Assembly (NCBI GenBank): GCA_919902775.1
Contig: CAKKRJ010000002.1
Coordinates: forward strand, 251,322-315,321
Source: Burkholderiaceae bacterium
Lineage (GTDB): Bacteria; Pseudomonadota; Gammaproteobacteria; Burkholderiales; Burkholderiaceae_C
Direction: 5' to 3'
DNA length: 64,000 nucleotides
Numbering within the stretch: position 1 is the first letter of the stretch; each line of letters opens with the position of its first letter. Shown here in pieces: positions 18,239-27,592 of the stretch. Made by a program: the position numbers and the translations under genes. The notes beneath the pieces are model-generated. The model made no database searches. It worked only from the letters and a program-made list of their open reading frames with translations, and was not told the DNA's origin.

Positions 18239-18365
18239 TGAATCAATTTTCCAAAAATGTGCCGGCTGCAGTCACGAGGGAGATCGGGCCCTTGAAACCC
18301 AGTTTCGGCGGTTCCCCGTCACGAACTAGTATTTGGCAGACGGGGGTTTGCCAGCAAAGACGGCG

Positions 18366-18394
18366 ATTATAGCCCGTTTGGCGGGGGTCTTGAA
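18366..18394 (-). promoter_or_regulatory. Sigma-70 promoter of rpsU
   Basis: On the minus strand TTCAAG (18394-18389), 17 bases, TATAAT (18371-18366). The -10 is perfect and the spacing ideal. It predicts a leader of about 120 bases before the rpsU start. The rest of the 235-base gap between rpsU and the hemerythrin-like gene holds nothing else recognisable. Confidence 0.7.
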
Positions 18395-18473
18395 CAGGCG
18401 TTGGTGGGAAGTGTTCGCCGTGATACGGTCGTATTTGTTGGGTATCGCAGGCGCGGGTCGCCCTGGCCTGCGC

Positions 18474-18947
18474 TCAAGTGTCCCAGCGTTTGAACAAGAG
18501 CTGGGTTTCGGGAGAAAACTGGATGGATTCTTCCAACGCCAGATGCCTGGCAAAGCAGGTGCTGTATTGATCGAAACTGGTGTGCAAGGCTTGTGCGTCT
18601 ACCGGAGAGGCTGTCTGCGCCTGCTGGATGCAGGACTTGAGCTTGCGCCAGCCAATGCGCAATTCGTCGTGATCGGCCTGAAGCACACGCACCTTTTCGC
18701 TCAGTGCCGGGTCGCCCTGCGACAGCAACAAGGGAAAGACATGTCCTTCTTCCTCGCGGTGGTGGTCTTTCATTTCCTGGTCAAAGAACACCACAATTTT
18801 GTCCAGCACATTGCTTTGCTGCGGGCTCAAGGTGCCAGCACCCAAATCATCCAGCATGTCTTGTAACTCAGCGATGAAATGCTGCACCAACTGGTGGGTC
18901 ACATCCTGCAACGCCAGCGAATCCATGGAAATCGATGCCTTCATCAT
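18474..18947 (-). CDS. Hemerythrin-like domain protein
   Basis: A protein of 157 residues, mostly helical, with histidine/glutamate ligands spaced as in HHE/hemerythrin domains: THQLVQHF near residue 17, MKDHHREEEGHVFPLLL near 60, LQADHDELR near 90, and CFARHLALEE near 129. It likely binds a di-iron site; roles in the family include O2, NO or iron sensing and storage. No partner is adjacent. The start was taken at MMKASISMDS (18947); an upstream start at 18980 is possible. Confidence 0.78.
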   Translation of the reverse strand: MMKASISMDSLALQDVTHQLVQHFIAELQDMLDDLGAGTLSPQQSNVLDKIVVFFDQEMKDHHREEEGHVFPLLLSQGDPALSEKVRVLQADHDELRIGWRKLKSCIQQAQTASPVDAQALHTSFDQYSTCFARHLALEESIQFSPETQLLFKRWDT

Positions 18948-19236
18948 GAGTTGAACTCTGCCCTTCGCTTTTGAACCCAAACCAACAAACCTTCGTGATC
19001 GACGACCTCGATGGTCGACCTACACGCTCCAGAATCGTCAGATGTTACTCAAAACTAGTATTTGCATTTTGATCTTGGTCATGCTGGGGTGACTTCACGC
19101 AGCGAAAATGTGTGCGGCCTGACAGCGGACACCCGCACCTGCCCAAGGGCACGGACCTGTTGGTTGCACTTCACTTTTGAATCCCCCGGACGTAAAAATG
19201 CAAAAATTCTTCTTTGGGTGGGGTGTGGAGACGGTC

Positions 19237-21507
19237 ATGCAGTGGGTCGGTATCAAAAAAGGTTTTTGGGTTTTCCTGGTCGCGAGCCTGTCGCTGGGCA
19301 TGGCTTCGGTCCATGCGCAAGAAGCCAAAGTGTCGCCCGGTGTGGTGGTGGTGCTGGCCGGTGGGGGGGCCAAGGGATTTGCGCATCTGGCCGTTTTGCG
19401 GCGGCTGGAAAAAGACCGTGTTCCCATTGCGCGCATTGTCGGCACCAGCATGGGCGCGGTCATCGGCGGTTTGTATGCCAGCGGCATGAGCACGGAGGCC
19501 ATCGAGCAGGTGATCGGCAATCTGGATCCTGCCAAAGTCGCGTTGGATCAGATCGATCGGCTGGATTTGCCCACCCGTACCCGTGCCTACCAGTTGCAAT
19601 ACCCGATCAACCTGGAGTTCGGCATTCAGCAAGATGGCGGCTTGAGTTTTGCGCGTGGGGCCAGCGATGGTCAGCGTTTCATGGCCTTGTTGCAGCAATT
19701 GTTGGCACATGTCCCGGCACAGGTCGATTTCGACCAGTTGAGGATTCCCTTTCGCGCCGTGGCCACGCGTTACCGTGACGGCGAGTTGCAGGTGTTTGAC
19801 AAAGGGTCTTTGATCACGGCGATTCGGGCCAGCATGGCCGCACCCGGCGTGTTTGCGCCTGTCGATCTGGACGGCGAGACGTATGTCGATGGGGGGCTGG
19901 TGGCCAATTTGCCGGTGGAAGTGGCCTTGCGAGAAGGGGCCGATACGGTGGTGGCGTCTTATTTGGGGCAAGACCAGTCGTCACAAGCCGTGCCGGTTGC
20001 CGGCAATGCCCTGACCGTGGCCAATCAGATGCTGGAGATCCTGATTCGCCAAAACGAAAAACGCAACCTGGCGCTGTTGAGGCCGCAAGACATTCTGGTG
20101 CAGCCGGATTTGCAGGGCGTCCGGTTCGCAGACTTCAACCAGGCGGCACACATCGTGGCCAAGGGGGAATTGGCGCTCGACAAGGTGCAGGGGCATTGGA
20201 CACGCATGCTCCAGTCGGTTGTGCCCAGCAGCGATTCCGGGCGCAACCGTTTGGCGTTTGACCAGCGGGAAATCCATGTGCATGAGATTCAGGTCAGCGG
20301 CAACAAGGAGGTGCCTGCCAGCCATGTTCAGCGTGAGATGTCAGCGTTGCTGGGCAAGCCATTTCAGCCGAAGGAAGTGGCCGATTTGATCGACAAGCTC
20401 TACACCAGTGGGTATTTTGAGCAGGTCAGTTACAGCTTGGCGCAAATGCACGGTGACCAGTATGTGTTGAACGTGCATGTGCGGGAAAAGCCTTATGGCC
20501 CGCATTTCATCAAGTCCAGTCTGGGTTTTTCAACAGAGCAGGGCGGGGTGCACCAGTTTTCTTTTGGCGTTGGGTACAGGCGGCCCTGGCTCACGGAGGA
20601 GGGGTTGGAGCTGTTGATCGATGCGCGATTTGGCACGCAATCGGAGTTGACCGGGCGCTTGTTTCAGCCGTTGTCAGCCCACTGGGGCATAGAAACCAGC
20701 CTGGGTTACCGCAGAAACACCATCCCGGTGTACACGCCCGAAATTTTGGGCGCTCAGCAGGCGAATCAGAAATTTGGCTACTTGAACGAGGGGCGCTCAG
20801 AGTTGGCCGTGAGCTTGAACCATGAATTTGACCGCAAATCGGTCCTCAAGCTGGGGCTGGCCCATGCCATTCTCGCTGACACGGTGGATGTCACGCGGAG
20901 CATTTTTCTGCCAGAGCAAGGGCGTCTGGTTCAGCTGGAGGATTCCCGTGTGCGCTATTCCGCAGCACGGTTGCAGTTCGAAGTGGATCAACTCGATTCG
21001 GTGAGTTTCCCTTCGAAGGGTTATTCGTTCATGACGTCGCTGGAGCAAGGTTTTACGGGCGCGGATTACCGCAGTGCGAGGTTGAGTGCCCGTTGGGCCA
21101 AGGCCTTCGCGCCGCATGTTTTCAACTTTGGCGTGAACCTGGGGCGCGAAGACGTGCCGAAAAACTGCAGCCAATGTGAGAGCCCCGGCAACTTGTACAT
21201 GGGCGGCTTTCAGTTCATGGGGGCTTACCGAATGGGACAACTGGCGGGCGAGCGGCTGGCACACGCTTATGGCACCTACATGTACCGGTTGTCAGACGGC
21301 GGTTTGTTGCAGCAGAAATCTTATCTGGGGACGGTGGCCGAAATCGGGCGGGCCTGGCGTGCGGGAGACAACAGCCAAGCCAAGCGCAGCCTGAGTGTTT
21401 TTTGGGCGGTGGACAGCAAGATCGGCGACATCTATCTGGGGGCGGCTCGAGGTTCGGAGGGTGCGAACAACGTGTTCATGCAGTTGGGTCGGCGCTTCAA
21501 CTTTTAA
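19237..21507 (+). CDS. Patatin-like phospholipase fused to a POTRA domain and outer-membrane barrel (PlpD-like, type Vd)
   Basis: A protein of 756 residues. A signal peptide (MQWVGIKKGFWVFLVASLSL to SVHAQ) precedes a patatin domain with the glycine-rich oxyanion loop VLAGGGAKGFAHLAVL, nucleophile motif GTSMGAVIGG and catalytic DGG in VDGGLVANLPVE. After residue 340 a POTRA domain (IHVHEIQVSGNKEV, LIDKLYTSGYFEQVSYSL) leads into a 16-strand-type barrel ending in RRFNF with a C-terminal Phe. This layout matches Pseudomonas PlpD, where the barrel carries the lipase to the surface. The start at 19237 has GGAG six bases upstream; 19198 is an alternative. Confidence 0.9.
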   Translation: MQWVGIKKGFWVFLVASLSLGMASVHAQEAKVSPGVVVVLAGGGAKGFAHLAVLRRLEKDRVPIARIVGTSMGAVIGGLYASGMSTEAIEQVIGNLDPAKVALDQIDRLDLPTRTRAYQLQYPINLEFGIQQDGGLSFARGASDGQRFMALLQQLLAHVPAQVDFDQLRIPFRAVATRYRDGELQVFDKGSLITAIRASMAAPGVFAPVDLDGETYVDGGLVANLPVEVALREGADTVVASYLGQDQSSQAVPVAGNALTVANQMLEILIRQNEKRNLALLRPQDILVQPDLQGVRFADFNQAAHIVAKGELALDKVQGHWTRMLQSVVPSSDSGRNRLAFDQREIHVHEIQVSGNKEVPASHVQREMSALLGKPFQPKEVADLIDKLYTSGYFEQVSYSLAQMHGDQYVLNVHVREKPYGPHFIKSSLGFSTEQGGVHQFSFGVGYRRPWLTEEGLELLIDARFGTQSELTGRLFQPLSAHWGIETSLGYRRNTIPVYTPEILGAQQANQKFGYLNEGRSELAVSLNHEFDRKSVLKLGLAHAILADTVDVTRSIFLPEQGRLVQLEDSRVRYSAARLQFEVDQLDSVSFPSKGYSFMTSLEQGFTGADYRSARLSARWAKAFAPHVFNFGVNLGREDVPKNCSQCESPGNLYMGGFQFMGAYRMGQLAGERLAHAYGTYMYRLSDGGLLQQKSYLGTVAEIGRAWRAGDNSQAKRSLSVFWAVDSKIGDIYLGAARGSEGANNVFMQLGRRFNF

Positions 21508-21562
21508 AAACCGGGGGGCGACCGCTGACCCAGCTGTGGAGACATGGGGCCTGCCGCTGGGC

Positions 21563-22792
21563 TCAGTGGGGCCGGGCCGCCAGCGCCTGCGCACAGGCGT
21601 GGGCACTGGCCCAGGCCCACTGGAAGTTGTAGCCCCCCAGCCAGCCGGTCACATCGACCACTTCGCCAATGAAATACAAGCCCGGCTGCTTGGACTCCAT
21701 GGTCTGTGAAGACAGGTCGCGCGTGTCCACGCCGCCCAGCGTGACTTCGGCTTTTTTGTAGCCCTCGCTGCCCGTTGGCGTGAGGCACCAGTTGGACAAG
21801 GCTTCGGCCAGTTTGTTCAGGGCTTTGTCGGGCACGTCGGAGGCGGTGCGCTGCAAGGCTGGATCCTGGCTGACCCAGGCTTCGGCCAGGCGGCTGGGCA
21901 CCAAGGTGGCCAATTCATTGCCGAGCAGTTTTTTGGAGCGCATCTTGGCCTCTTGCAGGCGTTCTTTCAGGTTGACGTCGGGTGCCAGGTTCAGGCAGAT
22001 GGGCGTGCCGTCTTGCCAGTAACTGGAAATTTGCAACACGCCGGGGCCTGACAAACCCCGGTGCGTGAACAGCAGGTCTTCGTCAAAGTGCATGCGGGCT
22101 TTTTTCTCGCCCGTCGCGATGCCCACCGGCAAAGCCAGGCCCGCCAGTTGGGCATAAGGCGCCCAGGCATCGCCGTCAAAAGTCAGGGGCACCAGGCCGG
22201 GGCGACGCTCCACCAGGCGCAGCTCAAATTGGCTGGCGATGCGGTAGCCCCAATCACTGGCGCCAATTTTGGGAATCGACAAACCGCCTGTGGCCACTAC
22301 CAGCGCGGCGGTTTGTACCGGGCCTTGGTCGGTTTCCAGCAGGTAGTGTGCAGATTCCGGGGGCTGTGTGTGGTGTCGCACAGACTGCACGCCGCAACCG
22401 GGCCACAGCGTGACATCCCCAGCGGTGCATTCGGCCAGCAACATGCGGATGATGTCTTCGGCCGAATGGTCGCAAAACAGCTGGCCTTTGTGCTTTTCGT
22501 GGAAGGCGATGCCGTGTTTTTGCACCAGATCGATGAAGTCTTGCGGGGTGTAGCGCGACAGGGCCGAACGGCAAAAGTGCGGGTTTTGGCTGATGAAGTG
22601 CTTTTGCGGGGCCGATGCGTCCAGCAAACGGTTGGTGAAGTTGCAGCGCCCGCCCCCCGAGATGCGGATTTTTTCGGCGACCTTGTCGCTGCGGTCGATG
22701 ACCAGCACCTTCAGCCCGCGCTGGCCTGCCACGCTGGCACAAAACAAACCGGCAGCCCCGGCACCCACGATCACCACATCCCATGTCTTCAT
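21563..22792 (-). CDS. NAD(P)/FAD-dependent oxidoreductase, BaiN/HI0933 (YhiN) family
   Basis: A protein of 409 residues with the FAD-binding motif IVGAGAAGLFCASVAGQRG, the family signature KIRISGGGRCNFTN, a middle substrate domain, and the C-terminal FAD segment GLYFIGEVVDVTGWLGGYNF. Members reduce or oxidise unknown small molecules; the BaiN name comes from a bile-acid gene cluster and does not imply that role here. It converges on the patatin gene with 55 bases between stops. Confidence 0.9.
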   Translation of the reverse strand: MKTWDVVIVGAGAAGLFCASVAGQRGLKVLVIDRSDKVAEKIRISGGGRCNFTNRLLDASAPQKHFISQNPHFCRSALSRYTPQDFIDLVQKHGIAFHEKHKGQLFCDHSAEDIIRMLLAECTAGDVTLWPGCGVQSVRHHTQPPESAHYLLETDQGPVQTAALVVATGGLSIPKIGASDWGYRIASQFELRLVERRPGLVPLTFDGDAWAPYAQLAGLALPVGIATGEKKARMHFDEDLLFTHRGLSGPGVLQISSYWQDGTPICLNLAPDVNLKERLQEAKMRSKKLLGNELATLVPSRLAEAWVSQDPALQRTASDVPDKALNKLAEALSNWCLTPTGSEGYKKAEVTLGGVDTRDLSSQTMESKQPGLYFIGEVVDVTGWLGGYNFQWAWASAHACAQALAARPH

Positions 22793-22891
22793 GCCTGGAA
22801 GTGTAGGGCTGGGACCGGCAAAAAACGGCGCTGCTTTTCAAAAGCTTGCCAAGCTGTGTGATGCCTAAATTGCCAGTGGGCGTTTCTTCGC

Positions 22892-22909
22892 TTGAAATAA
22901 TCGTTTCAA
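22892..22909. promoter_or_regulatory. Small dyad in the AT-rich region before the SLBB exporter
   Basis: TTGAAATAATCGTTTCAA, with perfect six-base arms, lies 75 bases before the exporter start in a stretch (22890-22980) clearly richer in A+T than its surroundings. It may be an operator; no convincing -35/-10 pair could be fixed. Confidence 0.35.
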
Positions 22910-22983
22910 TTTAATGGATGAACTAAAATTTGGCGGATTCCATTTTCGATAAAAACTATTTTTTTGAAATACCCGGCTCTTTG

Positions 22984-25347
22984 ATGGTGACAGATCTTTT
23001 GAAACATTTCCGTTGTGCATTCCCCTTTTGGGCCCCATTGGTCTTCGTCGCTTGGGCGAGTTGCACGCTTCCTGCCACAGCCCAGGTGCCACTGCAGGTT
23101 TTGCCCTCAGTGCAAGATGGCGGGGGCTTGCCAGGGGCTACAGGCGCCACCCGCGATGCGGCTTTGGGCGCATCGCCTGACTTGGGGGGCAAACCGCCGG
23201 CCCAGCTCAGCTTGCCAGTACGCACCGATCTGGGCGCCGCAGATGCGGTTCGTCCAGAAGCGTCCCCGCAACGGGCACGCAAGCCCCAAACGCCGAGCCA
23301 ATTTCAGCGCTTTGTGCAAGAAAGCACGGGCCGCTTGCTGATGCATTTTGGGATGGACCTGTTTGAGAATCCCCAAGCCTATGCGGTGGATGCGGCTGTG
23401 CCTGCGCCTTCTGAATACGTGCTGGGTCAAGGGGACGAAGTCCGTATCCAGATTTGGGGCGCTGTGGACTATGCAGGCAGTCAGACGATCGACCGCAATG
23501 GGCAAATCAGTGTGCCCAAAATTGGCCCGGTCCAATTGAGTGGTGTTCAGGTCAAAGACCTGGAAGCCACTTTGCGTAAACACGTGGCCACGGTGTTCAA
23601 CAACGTCACGGTCAGCGCCAATTTGGGCAAGCTGCGTGGCATCACCGTGTATGTCGTGGGTCAGGCCCAGCAACCGGGCACCTACAACCTCAACAGCCTG
23701 TCGACCTTGGTCAACGCCATTTTTGCCAGCGGCGGACCCAGCGCGACGGGCAGCATGCGCGGCATCCAACTCAAGCGCGCAGGCAAAACCGTCACCACTT
23801 TGGATCTGTACGACTTCATTGGGCGTGGCGATAAATCCAAAGACGCGGCATTGCAACCGGGTGACGTCATCATGATTCCACCCGCCGGACCGCGTGTGGC
23901 GTTGACCGGTGCGACGGATCTGGCGGCCATTTATGAACTCAAGCCTGGCACCACCTTGCAAGACATTCTGGCTTTGGGGGGCGGCGTGCCGGCCTTGGTC
24001 ACGGCTCAAAAAGCCCTGCTCGAGCGCATCGATGCCACTCAAACCCCGCCGCGCCAAGTGCAAGACCTGACACTCAACGCCCAGGGCCAGGCCTTGTCAC
24101 TGCGGGATGGCGATATCGTGACCTTGCTGGGTATCAGCCCGGCGTTCGCCAATGCCGTCACACTGCAAGGCCATGTGGCCGGGCCTTTGCGTTACCAATG
24201 GCAAAGTGGCATGCGCATTCTGGACCTCATTCCTGAAAAAGACGCTTTGCTCTCGCCCGACTACTACAAACGCAAAAATCAGCTGGTTCAAACCACCAAC
24301 AACACCAAAGAGGCCGGTGCTGAGGTGACTGACCGCGTGCGCAGCATGGTGGATCAAATCAACTGGGACTATGCCGTTATTGAGCGACTGAACAAAACCG
24401 ATCTGCGCACCGATCTGATTCCATTCAACCTGGGCAAAGCCGTGCTGCAGAAAGACCCCCAGCACAACCTGCTGTTGCAACCGGGTGACGTCATCACCAT
24501 CATGGGCAGCAACGACCTGCGCTTGCCCACCGAGCGGCAGACGCGGCTGGTGCGTGTCGAGGGCGAAGTGGCTGCCCCCGGTATTTACCAGTCGCTGCCC
24601 GGTGAAACTTTGCCCCAATTGATGGATCGCATTGGGGGGATCACCCCCCAGGCCTATCTGTTTGGGGTCGAATTCACCCGTGAATCGGTGCGCAAACAAC
24701 AGCAGAAAAACCTCGACCTGGTCATTCGCCGGTTGGAGGCACAAGCCCAGAACGCAGGCGGCGCCCTGGCCGCGAACCTCACAGGTGACCGGGCGGCCCA
24801 AGCAGCCACCCTGCAACAGCAACAGCAGGCCCAGCTGCGCAGCCAGATCGACAAACTCAAAGCCATGCGCAGCCAGGGTCGCGTTTCCTTGGAGTTGGAC
24901 CCCGTTGCAACGGTGGCGGTCCAGCCCTTGCACAATCTGCAGCGTGTTTTGCCCAGCCTTCCCCTGGAAGATGGCGATGCCGTTCTGGTGCCCGCGCTGC
25001 CCGCGTTTGTCTCTGCCGCTGGCAGCGTCCACAATGAAAACGTCATGATCTACAAATCGGGACGCACCGTGGGTGACATCATCAAGGTCGCCGGTCTGAC
25101 CGAAGATGCCGATGCCAGTGAAACTTTTGTGTTGCGCGCAGATGGTTCGGTTTTGAGCCGCCGCGCGGCAGGGTTCTTCAGCAGTTTTGAAAGCACCCAA
25201 GTCATGCCTGGCGACACCGTCATCGTGCCCGCCAAGGTGGACCGCGAAAGCGGTTACAACTTCCTCGTGCGTGCCTTGCGTGATTGGACTCAGATTTTCA
25301 GCAACCTGGGCATTGGTGCGGCGGCCATCAAAACATTGAGAAATTAA
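22984..25347 (+). CDS. Polysaccharide export outer-membrane protein with several SLBB domains (Wza-like)
   Basis: A protein of 787 residues. A signal peptide (HFRCAFPFWAPLVFVAWASC to PATAQ) is followed by a Poly_export domain (YVLGQGDEVRIQIWGAVDY near residue 145, then ITVYVVGQAQQPGTYNLNSL) and repeated SLBB domains (RLVRVEGEVAAPGIYQSLPG near 520, VSAAGSVHNENVMIYKSGRT near 680). No lipobox Cys is seen after the signal. It should form the outer-membrane channel for capsule or exopolysaccharide together with the Wzz-type protein that follows. A glutamine-rich stretch lies near residue 615. The start at 22984 is best for the signal peptide; 22930 is possible. Confidence 0.87.
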   Translation: MVTDLLKHFRCAFPFWAPLVFVAWASCTLPATAQVPLQVLPSVQDGGGLPGATGATRDAALGASPDLGGKPPAQLSLPVRTDLGAADAVRPEASPQRARKPQTPSQFQRFVQESTGRLLMHFGMDLFENPQAYAVDAAVPAPSEYVLGQGDEVRIQIWGAVDYAGSQTIDRNGQISVPKIGPVQLSGVQVKDLEATLRKHVATVFNNVTVSANLGKLRGITVYVVGQAQQPGTYNLNSLSTLVNAIFASGGPSATGSMRGIQLKRAGKTVTTLDLYDFIGRGDKSKDAALQPGDVIMIPPAGPRVALTGATDLAAIYELKPGTTLQDILALGGGVPALVTAQKALLERIDATQTPPRQVQDLTLNAQGQALSLRDGDIVTLLGISPAFANAVTLQGHVAGPLRYQWQSGMRILDLIPEKDALLSPDYYKRKNQLVQTTNNTKEAGAEVTDRVRSMVDQINWDYAVIERLNKTDLRTDLIPFNLGKAVLQKDPQHNLLLQPGDVITIMGSNDLRLPTERQTRLVRVEGEVAAPGIYQSLPGETLPQLMDRIGGITPQAYLFGVEFTRESVRKQQQKNLDLVIRRLEAQAQNAGGALAANLTGDRAAQAATLQQQQQAQLRSQIDKLKAMRSQGRVSLELDPVATVAVQPLHNLQRVLPSLPLEDGDAVLVPALPAFVSAAGSVHNENVMIYKSGRTVGDIIKVAGLTEDADASETFVLRADGSVLSRRAAGFFSSFESTQVMPGDTVIVPAKVDRESGYNFLVRALRDWTQIFSNLGIGAAAIKTLRN

Positions 25348-25363
25348 CGCGGCACCAACCCGA

Positions 25364-25399
25364 CGTGGTACGCGCTGGCGCCAGCCAGCGCATGCCACG
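25364..25399 (+). other. Long intercistronic hairpin between the exporter and Wzz genes
   Basis: CGTGGTACGCGCTGGC, loop GCCA, GCCAGCGCATGCCACG form a 16-position stem with one mismatch and one G-U pair, 16 bases after the exporter stop. No T-run follows, so it is more likely an mRNA-processing or stability element than a terminator. Confidence 0.6.
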
Positions 25400-25422
25400 G
25401 TAAAGGCCAAACGACCCTGTCA

Positions 25423-26622
25423 ATGCCTGCCCTGCAGGCGAAAAAAGAACCCAGCACCGTGACCGATCACCCTAACATCGCCGCAGAAACAGAAGACGAG
25501 ATCAGCTTGCTCGACTTGTTGCAAACCATCGCCGACAACCTGCGCTTGCTCGTCTTGGGGTCGTTGCTTGTAGGCCTGGTGGCTTTGGGGATCAGTTTTG
25601 CCATCCCTCCCACTTATACGGCGACGGTCAAATTCCTGCCTCCGCAGCAACAGCAAAGTGCGGCTGCCAGCATGCTCGCCAGTTTGGGCGGGTTGGGGGG
25701 CTTGGCCGGTGCCGCCGCAGGCCTCAAAAACCCTGCTGACCAGTACATTGCCTTCCTGAAAAGCAACAACGTGCAGGATGCGTTGATCGAACGTTTCAAA
25801 TTGCAAGACCGCTATGAAACAAAATTAAAAATCGATACCCGGCTGATGCTGAGCGGCAGCACCCGAGCCGCGGCTGGCAAAGACGGTCTGATCACCATTG
25901 ACATCGACGACAAAGACCCCCAGTTTGCGGCCGACTTGGCCAACGCCCATGTGGATGAGCTGCAAAAACTGCTGGCCCGTCTGGCGGTGACCGAGGCACA
26001 GCAACGCCGAGCATTTTTTGAAAAGCAACTCACGCAGGTCAAAGACAAAATGATCGCCGCCGAACTGGCACTGCGTGCGACCGGCATCAGCGGCAATGTG
26101 CTCAAGTCCAATCCGGCATCGGCTGTGGCCGCTGTGGCGGCACTCAAAGCGCAAGTCACGGCGCAGGAAGTCAAGTTGGGTGCGATGCGTGGTTACCTGG
26201 CTGAAACCGCTCCCGACTTCAAGTTGGCCATGAATGAGCTCGGCAGCCTGCGTCGCCAACTGAGCAAGCAAGAAGAAGACGAGCCCACGGGCACCGGGCA
26301 AAGCGACTACGTGGCCAAATACCGCGAATTCAAATACCACGAAACCCTGTTTGAGCTGTTTGCAAAACAGTTCGAATTGGCCAAGGTGGATGAGTCACGG
26401 GAAGGGGCCGTGATCCAGGTGCTCGACGCGGCGCAAGCGCCTGAGCGCAAAGCCAAACCGAAAAAAGCACTCATCGCCATGCTGGCCACCCTCGCTGCGG
26501 GTTTTGTCTTGCTGTTGTTTGTGTTCATCCGTCAAGCCTTGCGCAGTGCCAGTCAGGACCAGGCATCGGCTGAAAAACTCAGCAACCTCAAGACCGCCTG
26601 GCGCAAAGCATTCAGCCGCTAA
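25423..26622 (+). CDS. Wzz/GNVR-type polysaccharide chain-length determinant (polysaccharide co-polymerase)
   Basis: A protein of 399 residues with the two-membrane-segment layout of Wzz proteins: N-terminal ISLLDLLQTIADNLRLLVLG running into a first hydrophobic helix, PPTYTATVKFLPPQQQQSAA, a long periplasmic coiled-coil region (residues 140-330), the GNVR-like end VIQVLDAAQAPERKAKPKK, and a second helix LIAMLATLAAGFVLLLFVFI. It lacks a C-terminal tyrosine-kinase domain. It probably sets polymer length and contacts the upstream exporter. No glycosyltransferase, polymerase or flippase is in the window. Confidence 0.87.
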   Translation: MPALQAKKEPSTVTDHPNIAAETEDEISLLDLLQTIADNLRLLVLGSLLVGLVALGISFAIPPTYTATVKFLPPQQQQSAAASMLASLGGLGGLAGAAAGLKNPADQYIAFLKSNNVQDALIERFKLQDRYETKLKIDTRLMLSGSTRAAAGKDGLITIDIDDKDPQFAADLANAHVDELQKLLARLAVTEAQQRRAFFEKQLTQVKDKMIAAELALRATGISGNVLKSNPASAVAAVAALKAQVTAQEVKLGAMRGYLAETAPDFKLAMNELGSLRRQLSKQEEDEPTGTGQSDYVAKYREFKYHETLFELFAKQFELAKVDESREGAVIQVLDAAQAPERKAKPKKALIAMLATLAAGFVLLLFVFIRQALRSASQDQASAEKLSNLKTAWRKAFSR

Positions 26623-26663
26623 CTCATTCAGCTGGGCGAAGCCCCGGCTGATGAAAGTCAGTA

Positions 26664-26768
26664 GGCATTCGCGCGCAGGGGCGCGCTCCCACAAGACTTT
26701 GGTTCTTGCAAGGTTCTGGTTCTTGCCAACTTGTTTTTGTGGGAGGCCGCCCCTGTGGCCGAAGGCTG
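26664..26768. repeat. REP-like palindromic repeat, family B, copy 3
   Basis: GGCATTCGCGCGCAGGGGCG-CGCTCCCACAA and TTTTTGTGGGAGGCCGCCCC-TGTGGCCGAAGGCTG flank a linker containing GGTTCTTGC twice. It fills the gap between the convergent wzz-type gene and cobA. Confidence 0.87.
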
Positions 26769-26773
26769 TTCTT

Positions 26774-27592
26774 TCACGCGCAGCGCTGGCCCGCATCAGC
26801 ACGGTCGATGGTGGTGGTGGGCCTGGACACCCAGGCGCGCACGCCTTGCACCACATCACCCACCACGATGATGCTGGGGCTTTGCAGGTGTTCGCGCTGC
26901 ACGGTGCTGACCAATTCACTCAACGTGGTCAGGGCCTCGCGTTGGGTGGGCAGGCTGGCGCGTTGCACGATGGCCACGGGTGTGTGGGCGGGCAGGCCTT
27001 GCAACAGGCCCTGTCTGATGCGCTCCAGGCTGCTCACGCCCATGTAGATCACCAGCGTCAGTTTGGCCTGGTGTGCCGTGGCGGCCAGTTGGGCCCAGTC
27101 GATGCCGGTGTCGCCGGGTTTGGCGTGCCCGGTGACAAACACCACGCCGTGGGCGTGTTCGCGGTGGGTCAGCGGTGCGCCCAGGCTGCTCAGCGCGGCC
27201 AGGCCCGAGGTGATGCCGTTGACCACCTCCACATCGATACCCGCTGCGCGCAGGTGCTCGACTTCTTCTCCGCCCCTGCCAAAGATGAACGGGTCGCCGC
27301 CTTTGAGGCGCACCACTTGTTCGCCTTCTTGCACGGCGGTGATCATGAGCTTGTCAATGAAGGCCTGCGGCGTGCTCTTGCAGCCGCCACGCTTGCCCAC
27401 ATGCACGATGCGGGCGGTGGGCGAGGCGTGGGCCAGCACCGCATCGTTGACCAGGTCATCGACCAGCAGCACGGTGGCGTTGGCAATCGCTTTCACGGCT
27501 TTCAGGGTCAGCAAATCCGGGTCGCCCGGGCCTGCACCCACCAGGGTGCAGCGGCCAAGAGTACGGTCAAGAGGTGTCTGGGCGTCATTCAT
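26774..27592 (-). CDS. cobA: Uroporphyrinogen-III C-methyltransferase (SUMT)
   Basis: A protein of 272 residues with all SUMT signatures: CTLVGAGPGDPDLLTLKAVK (P-loop), VVRLKGGDPFIFGRGGEEVE, GITSGLAALSSLGAPLTHRE and VIYMGVSSLERI. It methylates uroporphyrinogen III to precorrin-2, the precursor of siroheme. Siroheme is the cofactor of the NirB nitrite reductase in the same cluster, which explains its place as last gene. It lacks the CysG dehydrogenase/chelatase domain, so those steps must be elsewhere. Its start overlaps the ybiB stop by four bases. Confidence 0.93.
   Translation of the reverse strand: MNDAQTPLDRTLGRCTLVGAGPGDPDLLTLKAVKAIANATVLLVDDLVNDAVLAHASPTARIVHVGKRGGCKSTPQAFIDKLMITAVQEGEQVVRLKGGDPFIFGRGGEEVEHLRAAGIDVEVVNGITSGLAALSSLGAPLTHREHAHGVVFVTGHAKPGDTGIDWAQLAATAHQAKLTLVIYMGVSSLERIRQGLLQGLPAHTPVAIVQRASLPTQREALTTLSELVSTVQREHLQSPSIIVVGDVVQGVRAWVSRPTTTIDRADAGQRCA

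Noticed and set aside
18326..18553. Possible 75-residue gene on the minus strand between rpsU and the hemerythrin-like gene
   Set aside because: It overlaps the hemerythrin coding end and the rpsU promoter, has no convincing ribosome-binding site and no recognisable sequence.
18990..19025. GACGACCTC-GATG-GTCGACCTAC near the hemerythrin-like gene start, resembling a family A edge
   Set aside because: The match is short and only one side is present; it cannot be told from chance.
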